From positions 2,604,001-2,668,000 of the forward strand of contig JAOVFP010000017.1 of NCBI GenBank assembly GCA_025738555.1: a stretch of DNA of 64,000 bases, in the 5' to 3' direction. Below, in pieces: positions 56,637 through 64,000 of this stretch. The position numbers were made by a program, and so were the translations under genes. Each line of letters opens with the position of its first letter. Within the stretch, counting starts at the first letter, position 1. This stretch comes from Cyathus striatus. Taxonomy: Eukaryota > Basidiomycota > Agaricomycetes > Agaricales > Nidulariaceae. The notes below the pieces were generated by a model. The model had not been told where the DNA came from and did not search any database. It was given only the letters and a program-made list of their open reading frames with translations.

Positions 56637-58001
56637 TTAAACGAACTTCTCCTGATCAACATGCAACATATCCATGATCTTCTCCAAGCCCTCGTTTCCA
56701 CCTAGCCTTGCAATCTCATTACGCGTCTGCGCCTCGAGGTTGGCGAGCACTTCGAAGGTGTAGTCAAAGGATTTGGTGTGGTTCTTTAGGTATGAGATGG
56801 TGTGCACTTTGAGGGTGGGGGTTCGGGGGCGTTTTTGGAGGACGTCTGTGGGGTGGAGGGGGCATTAGAGATGAATTAGAACAGAGGGAGGGAGAGATGA
56901 ACTGACTGATGATCTGGCGGTTGGAGGAGTCGGCGTGGATTCCGTGGACTATCGGGAAGGAGAATTTGCCTTCAGAGAGATCTTCTGCGAAGCCTTTGTT
57001 TGAGGAGTACTGTATATGTTGTCAGAACGATATATTGGGGGTAGAATAATGGGATACGTACCTCCGTGCTTTCCAAGTTCATCAAGTCATCCCGGATTTG
57101 GAAATACACACCGATGAGGTTCACGAGAGGAACATAGTCACTGTACAGAGTAAGCAGGAGCAGGAACACGAATGGTAAGCCGAGATACCGACATTTCAGT
57201 ATTCGTAGTCGAACACGCCATCATCAGTTTAATCCCAATCCGAAGAAGACCACCAGTCTCTAAAAACACGTTTCTTTAAGCCACCCGCAGACTAACCAAG
57301 TACTTAAAGTCATAAGACATACTATTGTTAACCATCTTGATGTACTGGTCCTCCGTGGGGCACCGTAGCGAATCTCGCCACAGAATCTCGAGACCTTGTC
57401 CTCGATGCAGCGATAGCAGCTCATCTAAGGTACATCCTTCGGATTTAGCAAGTGATGTAGAGATATCAACAGGTGATTGCGCACCTGTAACGATAGCGTC
57501 CAGATCTTTCTTGGGCGTTGTCCACTCGGCGTTGCTGCGCAGTGCGAAGAGTTCTTGATAGGCTAAAAAGTACACATAGTTTGCCGTGTTGATGGTTTGT
57601 GGGATTCCGTAGACTTTGTGCGCGACTGGATTGCAGCAGTTAATAGGATGACTGCGGAAAAGGAGAATGGAAAATACCAGGTCCTCCACGGCGCAGCTGC
57701 GAATCGTCTTCGATATCGTCTACCATGAGACTTGCTGCGTGGAGCATGTTGACTATGCGCGATATGACTTTGAGCTGCTCGGGTGGGACTTGGAGCCAGC
57801 TGTTGAATGCATCGATTAGTTTTGAGCGGATGTCTTTTCCTGGTGTTGAGGTTATGAAAGTGAATGGTTCCAAGATAGACTATAATGATAACCAAAAGTC
57901 AATTAATGGCATGCTTTAGAAAATCCTAACTCACTTGTTCATCGCCGACAGACCAGGTGTTATCACCCAAGATATCGAGGACAGAGTCGTATTTCGACAT
58001 A
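56637..58001 (-). CDS. Geranylgeranyl diphosphate synthase
   Basis: The minus-strand start at 58001 gives [20 protein letters not shown]. Exons then encode [40 protein letters not shown] (first aspartate-rich motif DDIED), [67 protein letters not shown] (second aspartate motif region), [20 protein letters not shown] and a C-terminus ending DQEKFV-stop. This is a trans-prenyltransferase of the fungal GGPPS type (Bts1 family), which condenses FPP and IPP to C20 GGPP for protein prenylation and terpenoids. The small residues in the five positions before DDIED fit a GGPP-length product. The usual 300-340 residues are accounted for over about six introns. Two degraded partial copies lie at 11.8 and 14.4 kb, next to dynamin copies. 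Confidence 0.93.
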
Positions 58002-59610
58002 CTGATGAGGAAGAGTTAATAGTAAGTTAATTGAATGGAGACAAGGATGGAAAGCGATAGATACAGTACTTATACTGACCCGGCATGGTGGCGATGGTCT
58101 TGAGATGAAGGTCAGATCAGGATGAAGATGGATGGTTGTAACTTGTGGGCGACGGTAAGGTCTGTGGATCATTGACATCAGAAACCTGCCCCTTGTGATC
58201 GCATGACTGCCTGATGCGGTTTAGACTTCGATTTCTCTTCCGTCGCTTCAAAGTCGGTTGCACTTTTTCATTGAGATATTACAAAAGACATCATAACATC
58301 TTATCTATCTATCCACCCAAGTCAGATATAATTTCTTCGTCTGTACAACTCGAATATCGTACATTCTCCATCTCTTGACCTTCGTTTGTGTCCGAGAAAA
58401 TCACCAGCTATCGTAAATGGGTCCTATAGGGACCCACGAGCCAGAAACCTGAAATTTGTCGCTTGCCTGTCGACTGCCATGTCATAAAAAGCAGACACAT
58501 TTATCAACCTTTTCGCATGAAAAGGAATGCCATCGACGCTCCTATGAAAAAAAGTGATATTTGGGGTTAATCGCCAGCCGCCATCAATCAGAAACGATGG
58601 GAGCCCTCAGTCGGAAACTCGGAGGACGCGGAAAGATTGTCCCGTGAAAAAGGTGCAGGAGAAGAGTTACGAGATATGGGCATGCAAGTAGGTCCCTCCA
58701 GGTCCTTTCTTATCCCGAGAAACGGAAGATGGAAATCGGATGGAAGTTCATGGTAAAGCCGAGCGTAAGTGTCAATCATGAAAAAAAAATTGTGTGATGT
58801 ATAAAAAATTGTGTCGAGATATAAGAGGATATAAGTGAAATAGGACGTTGAGCGAACATAAACGGATTACAGATTTTGCAGTGTGTCCGGTACAATGTGT
58901 CTGAATACGTATGATATCGCGGTCGAGTAAGTAGCTGTACGCAAACGAATCTAAATGCTGCTCCATCCATCTTCCATCTTCAAGCCGACGGTAGTTCTAG
59001 GTTACCAGGTTACCAGCACTTGGAGGAGATAGATGTTTTTATCTCCCTTAACAAGAACAAGATTAGTACGCTGGCGCCCGAACCAAGGAAGACGCACCCG
59101 AAACCGAAACCTGCCTAGGTCTCATCCGGATAAGAGTGCGATTGAGTGATTCATCTGCAATTCGTAAAAAACATGAGTAGCGAACACCAAACAGAAGGAT
59201 AGGTACATAACTTTTAGTCATCAAGTCCGTACTTCGGACTGAATACCACAGGAACCTGGGATAAAGCAAATATAGGCAAGTCAGCAATGTGTTCTTCGAA
59301 GTAAGAAAAGGTACTTACGGGCTTCGCCCTCGAAGCCCTGTAAATATAACTTCAGGATCATATGGTTATGAAAGAGCCAAAGTGCTCACCTTAGGCATGA
59401 ACGGTCTAAGTTGTTTGTCTTTGTAGGAACCTATGAAGGTGAGGGTACGAAAAAGAACCTTGAAGAGTGACGTCGTGGAGAACTTGCGAGTTTGGAGACA
59501 TGAGGACAACAAGAATACAAAGACGACACAGATGTCGCGATACAGCGTCGCAGCGCCATCGACAAGAAACAAAGCGCCGAGAGACAAAAGATATAAGAGA
59601 GAAAAAGAAA
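58002..59610. other. GGPP synthase upstream region; no gene recognised
   Basis: The first few hundred bases are the GGPP synthase promoter. The imperfect palindrome GGGTCCTATAGGGACCC lies near 58420. Open frames on the minus strand from 58588 to 59617 show no recognisable family. Confidence 0.4.
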
Positions 59611-59775
59611 AGGACACAATCGTCCAAAAGGCGTCGCAGCACCTATACTAAAGGACACACTCGTCCATAAGGCGTCGCAGCGCCAACACAAAGGACACAA
59701 TCGTCCACAAGGTGGCGCAGCACCTATACAAAGGGACACATTTTGTCCAAAAAGCGTCGCAGCGCCATACATGGA
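59611..59775. repeat. Tandem repeat, four units of about 40-45 bp
   Basis: Each unit contains AAAGGACACA, then TCGTCC (TTGTCC in the last), AAGGCGTCGCAGC and RCCATAC/ACCTATAC. Units begin near 59611, 59652, 59690 and 59732. A further GCGTCGCAGCGCC lies upstream near 59549. Confidence 0.8.
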
Positions 59776-59809
59776 ATAAGGAGAAAAAGAAAAACATGAT
59801 CCAAATTTG

Positions 59810-60475
59810 GACACATGGCCGACACCACCCTTCGGACTGGGCTTGACCATCCGGATGGATGGGGGGCTGAGCGATTTGCTCACCGATACTGGCCAGAATT
59901 AAGAAAAGAAGCAGTGTGGTCTTATACAGGAAGCCTCAGTCAGCAGTAAGAGCAAAGCAGGGCAGAGCGAGCGTGTGGCAGAGTAGAGCGGGCTTGTAGC
60001 AGTGGTAAGGAATGGGAGAGGTCGAATGGTTATATAGGGGGTTCTTGAAGTTCATGGTCCATAATTCTAGCCTTGAATGATCAATGACTATTATGGACGC
60101 ATGGCCGACACCCCCTTCGGACTTGTCTTCACCATCCGGGTGGACGGGGGCTGAGCGATAGGCTCACCGATACTGGCCAGAGGTAAGAATGAAGCAGAGC
60201 GAAGAGCGAGCCTGTAGCGGAGCAGAGTGCGAGCTTGTGGCAGTGGTAAGAAATGGGAGGGGTCAAGTGGTTATAGTGGGGGGTCTTGAAGTTCATGGCT
60301 TATAATTCAAGTCAATGACTATTATGACGCATGGCCGACACCGTCCTTCGGACTTGTCTTCACCATCCGGATGGACGGGGGGCTGAGCGCAGGCTCACCG
60401 ATACTGGCCAGAGGTAAGAATGAAGCAGAGAAGAGCGCGAGCATGTGGCACTAGTTAGGAATGGGAAGGGTCGAG
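59810..60475. repeat. Three tandem units of about 150-290 bp
   Basis: Units start at 59810, 60096 and 60326, each with GCATGGCCGACACC or CACATGGCCGACACC, then CTTCGGACT, a CACCATCCGGATGGACGGGG-like stretch and GGCTCACCGATACTGGCCAG. They end with a TGGTTATA...TCTTGAAGTTCATGG tail. The third unit is truncated. No coding frame is preserved across the units. Confidence 0.82.
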
Positions 60476-60587
60476 TGGCACCCTGGGCAGGGTGTAAGCC
60501 ATGTATCAGGAAGCGGCGGGAACGATAAGCTGAGGGCAACCTGTGGTGGTGGGAAGAGGGAAGGAAGAAGGAATGATAAAGAGTGGC

Positions 60588-60746
60588 TCACTCGCACTGT
60601 CTTTTAAGGGACCCAAAACAGTGGCGGTGCTCCGCGACGTCCACGGGATAGACGCCCACAACTTCAAACTGAAAGGCGATTAGGGATGTGGCGATGGCAA
60701 GACCCAACAGCAATGCGTAACATGTTTTTCCTAATCGTGGAAGCAT
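60588..60746 (-). CDS. Possible 52-residue small secreted or membrane protein
   Basis: From the ATG at 60746 the minus strand reads MLPRLGKTCYALLLGLAIAT, then SLIAFQFEVVGVYPVDVAEH, ending with FGSLKRQCE-stop. The first 24 residues form a good signal peptide or membrane anchor. There are three cysteines in total. It is short, and coding could continue through an intron, so this is a candidate only. No family is recognised. Confidence 0.35.
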   Translation of the reverse strand: MLPRLGKTCYALLLGLAIATSLIAFQFEVVGVYPVDVAEHRHCFGSLKRQCE

Positions 60747-61777
60747 TGGGGAGCTTCATTCCAGGCAATCAGAAGAAAATAGATTGAGGGCGCGTACTAG
60801 TATACGAATATGGGGGGATTAGAGCCGGTCATTCACGTCGCCCGATTCCACTATGGACTGTGGCTGGTGTCGTTCGGAGCTGTTCTGAGTGAGCTAGCGC
60901 TTTAAACCGCCACTTCATAGATGAAGTAGGGCAAGGAGTGCTGGAATAGGATCATCGAGCGAGCTGGTGAACTGGTACTGTAGGTACTCGTCACGAAAAA
61001 GAGGGTTTCCAAACAACTACAAAAGTTGCTTCTTCCGAGCATTCCGACAGAGAGTATCTAGGAGTTTCAGATTATCGATGAACCAAGCAATGATAGTGCG
61101 GTCAAAGATGGGTGATGCGAGATAATGCACGACCAGCAGGTCAAGAAGGACACTTGGGCCTGGAGATGGGCCCGCCTTGAACCCGCCGACCGATGATTAA
61201 AGAGATAGCCGAGGACATACGGGGCAGTTGCTGTTGGAATAATTTGCTTCTCAGGTGTTCCCATGGTTGGGTGAGTCACTTACGAGCCTCGTGTTGTGGA
61301 CCTACACAAGCATCGGATGACGGCTGCATTTGGTCGGCAGTGCGCAACTAGGGCTGGTGTGGACTACGGTACACAACACGAGCCCGATGTCGGGGCCCCA
61401 CTAGATGGAACAATGTGATGTCGACGAGTTGAAGGGTGCATTATATAATGAGCAAGACGTTTTGACAAGGCTTTGGCGTTGCTTTGGCGCCTGTTTGACG
61501 CGGAGGCAGATAACAACGTTTGCACATGTTGTCCAACGGCTTTGACCAGATTTTCGATCAGCAACGATGGACGAAAAATAGGTGCAAGGCTCTCAAGTTC
61601 AACCTCTTTGGAGGGCTCCTCATCTCCCTATTGTTTCTTCTTTTTTCGTCACGAATATCACGGAAAACACGAAAAAAATATAGGAATAACGCCAAAGCGC
61701 CGTTAAAACATTCTTTTGCTTGAAAAAGCGCGAATTTCAAACATAGTTTGTACCTTGAACAGACTCAGAGGATAACC
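60747..61777. other. Upstream region of UTP20; no gene recognised
   Basis: Open frames at 61067-61279 and 61364-61564 lack recognisable motifs. The last few hundred bases are the promoter of the Utp20 gene. Confidence 0.4.
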
Positions 61778-64000
61778 ATGGAGGATATTTACGAACAACC
61801 CGAAAAGCGTTTTAGGGTGTGTGATGGATGTATGGAATGTTGATGCTGATAATGACATATTCTTCGTAGCATCAATCTTACAACCAACAACTGAAGGAGG
61901 TTCATCTACCTTCTGCGTTCAGCCAGACTCAATATGATCAGGACATTGGCGTAAGTTCTGCTGGCTTATGTTGTCAGGAATATTGCTGAATAGTATTCCA
62001 GGACGATGATTCTCATTTTCATGATGCTCTGGACCAATGGAGGCAGCTCAACCTTGCCCCTAGTTTCATTCGCTTTGCACACAAAGTCGACCCCTTGTCG
62101 GCTACTATGCCCCTACTTCTACACAACTGGAGAGAGATCATCGAGCTATGGGTAGTAGAAATGGAAGCTTCTGATGATGAGGGTCTACGAGCTTTATTAA
62201 AGTACATCTCCAAGAATCGACTACTTTCATATTTCTGCTCACATTTTACATTACAGTCTGTTGCAAAAGATGGCCCACGATCTACGCACAACACTATCAC
62301 CCGTATACAACGACTTGCTCACACGTCTTCTGAAACTGCTACCCCGTTCAATATCCGCCCCGGCACTCACCGCTCTCCTGGAGACATTCTCAGCGCTATT
62401 CCGATACCTTTTGGTTCCCTCCATTCACTTGAACCTTCTAGAAGACACATGGAAACAGATACATGAAACGTTACCCAAGTGTCTTCCGGAGATTCAGCGG
62501 GCGATGGCAGAAGTGTGGGGTGCGATGCTGCGCAGGATGAAGTCTGCTGCGAGGGAAAAGGCAGTCACGTTGCTTGCTTCCAATGGTGAAGGAATTGAAG
62601 ACGCATCGGCTTGGGTTTTAGTTTTTGCTTGCAAGGTTCGTGGTGTTTCTCGTTTTCTTACCTTCCTTGCTTACTTCGCATATAGTCTGTCTCGCAAACA
62701 CTGCATACAGCAACGATCTCTATCATTACGCCTTTGATATCCTACCATCTGACAGCAGAACAGCCTGAAGCCACAGCGACTATTATAAGGCGTACGCTTA
62801 CGGCACTTATTCATCATGTCAAGACCGCCGACCAGTTCTCTACATTGGGTGATGCCCTTATCAAGCAATATATGAAAGCGCTAGAGGGAGTTGAGCCTGC
62901 TTCGGCTGAGAAGATGGAGGAGTTCAGGCGTATGGTGGAAGTTATCGCTGTTCCTTGTGCAGTGCGGCAAGGATCTCGTTTAACAGGCAAGTTACCCATT
63001 TTACCGTTGTACTCGTATTCTTATTCTGGAAGCAGAACCACAAATTACGACACTATACACAACACTCTCAAGCCTTCCTATCCAATCATCATTGCACCTC
63101 TCGCTACTCAAATTCACCACCGCGCTCTACACTGCGTCTGAAATGTCCCACTGGCTCGGACCCGGGCTTAAGTTCCTCCAGCGCTGCTGGGCAGAATCCC
63201 AACAAGACATCTCGTTTGTGTTAAAGCTTCATGGATGTCTCGCGGATCTCGGATGGGGGGGGTGGAGACTCATCGCGATGCCACAGGTGTTGAAAGCGAC
63301 TGTGAAGCCGGAGGTACTGGAAAAGGAGCCGAAGAAGACGTTGGCGTTCTTAGCGAGCTTGAAGAGGTCGAAGAGGATCGAGCTGAAGGATGTTGATGTA
63401 GTTTGGAGGACGAGGTTGGAGAAGTGTGCCATTGAGAGATTGAGAGATTGGAGGAAGGAAGAGAGGGATGAAGCGGTAGGTTGTTTTTGTCTCTTGGGTG
63501 AATGGGTGCTGATGAATGTCCACAGGCTACCGAGCTCAATGATATACTCACATTATCGACGTTCTTTTCGCCAGAGATCTCCGGGGTTCTCGTGAATCTT
63601 ATTGATCGGACTCTGGATGACTTGGTGGTTGTGGATGAGCAAGATTCGTTGGCCAATCCTGGATGGATTCTCGGTGTATGTATGCAGTTCCTGTCGAGGC
63701 GGGACCATTCGGAGTGGTCGAAGTTGGTCGATCTCGCTGAGTGGACACGTAAGGCTACCGCTAAATGGGCAACGTCGCACGATGTATTGGCTGGGTTGGT
63801 TGCTCTCGGAAAGGCGAGGTATGTGTGATCAAATTGGAACTACGGAATCGAAGTTTTAACAACAGTATAGTCCTGCAACAGTTCGCCCACTTTCATTCAG
63901 AGAGATCTATCCCAGTCTTCAAGCTGCTATTGTCTCGCACTCAAGATCCGTACGATTGAACGCGCTACGCCTCTTGAACTCGAAACTTGTATCGATGAAC
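61778..64000 (+). CDS. UTP20: U3 snoRNP/SSU-processome protein Utp20 (partial, runs off the window)
   Basis: From the ATG at 61778 the spliced exons give MEDIYEQPEKRFRHQSYNQQ, LKEVHLPSAFSQTQYDQDIG, DDDSHFHDALDQWRQLNLAP, SFIRFAHKVDPLSATMPLLL, HNWREIIELWVVEMEASDDE and KMAHDLRTTLSPVYNDLLTR. The KHQSYNxxLKxVHLPS and MPLLLHNWREI segments are hallmarks of Utp20 (DRIM family), a very large HEAT-repeat protein of the SSU processome needed for 18S rRNA processing in the nucleolus. Later exons (WAAMLRRMKSAAREKAVTL-like at about 62520, EQPEATATIIRRTLTALIHH at 62760, and helical segments to 63960) follow in frame through several short introns. Only the N-terminal third or less is present, and the gene continues beyond base 64000. 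It appears intact where visible. Confidence 0.93.

Noticed and set aside
1..64000. tRNA, rRNA, CRISPR arrays or prokaryotic operons
   Set aside because: None was seen by eye. The intron-rich genes are eukaryotic, and no regularly spaced short repeats with unique spacers occur. A tRNA scan was not possible, so small RNAs could be missed.

Overview
The window looks like nuclear DNA of a mushroom-type basidiomycete (Agaricomycetes). Genes are split by many 45-70 nt GT-AG introns. There is a cluster of FunK1-type kinases (fungal family with HGD..N and DWD in place of HRD and DFG). Housekeeping genes (eL22, dynamin-like GTPase, geranylgeranyl diphosphate synthase, Utp20) alternate with long AT-rich, transposon-rich stretches.

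Layout. 1.2-9 kb: three decayed FunK1 kinase copies on the minus strand, with a 5'-truncated LINE between two of them. 10.3-15.8 kb: a gene graveyard with two partial copies of a dynamin-GGPP synthase block, an unidentified remnant, an internally deleted SRP72 pseudogene and, just after, a second 5'-truncated LINE (16.7-17.5 kb). 18.7-21.0 kb: the best preserved FunK1 gene. 21.8-22.2 kb: a small secreted protein with a broken frame. 22.3-28.2 kb: gene-poor DNA with a 110-bp tandem duplication and two short inverted-repeat elements. 28.4-29.7 kb: an F-box pseudogene. 31.3-35.1 kb: a 3.75-kb Mutator-like element with long TIRs and a 9-bp TSD. 37.5-38.1 kb: eL22. 38.5-41.3 kb: intact dynamin-like GTPase.

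The main discovery is a 10,745-bp element at 41,539-52,283, inserted just upstream of the dynamin gene. It has perfect 26-bp terminal inverted repeats and a perfect 6-bp target duplication (AATAGC). It carries an integrase-like DDE protein, an intact 704-aa alpha-kinase with N-terminal zinc-ribbon-like cysteine pairs, an intact 170-aa RNase H1 N-terminal-domain protein, and fragments of an SLM1-type BAR/PH gene, a LINE RNase H and a ubiquitin-like gene. The two partial duplicates at 11.6 and 14.1 kb contain the same upstream sequence without the insertion, so they serve as natural empty sites.

After the element come about 4.3 kb with no recognised gene, including a 94-bp-arm palindrome, then the GGPP synthase (56.6-58.0 kb), tandem repeats (59.6-60.5 kb), and the start of Utp20, which runs off the right edge. 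All calls come from reading the sequence and translations. No database search was possible.
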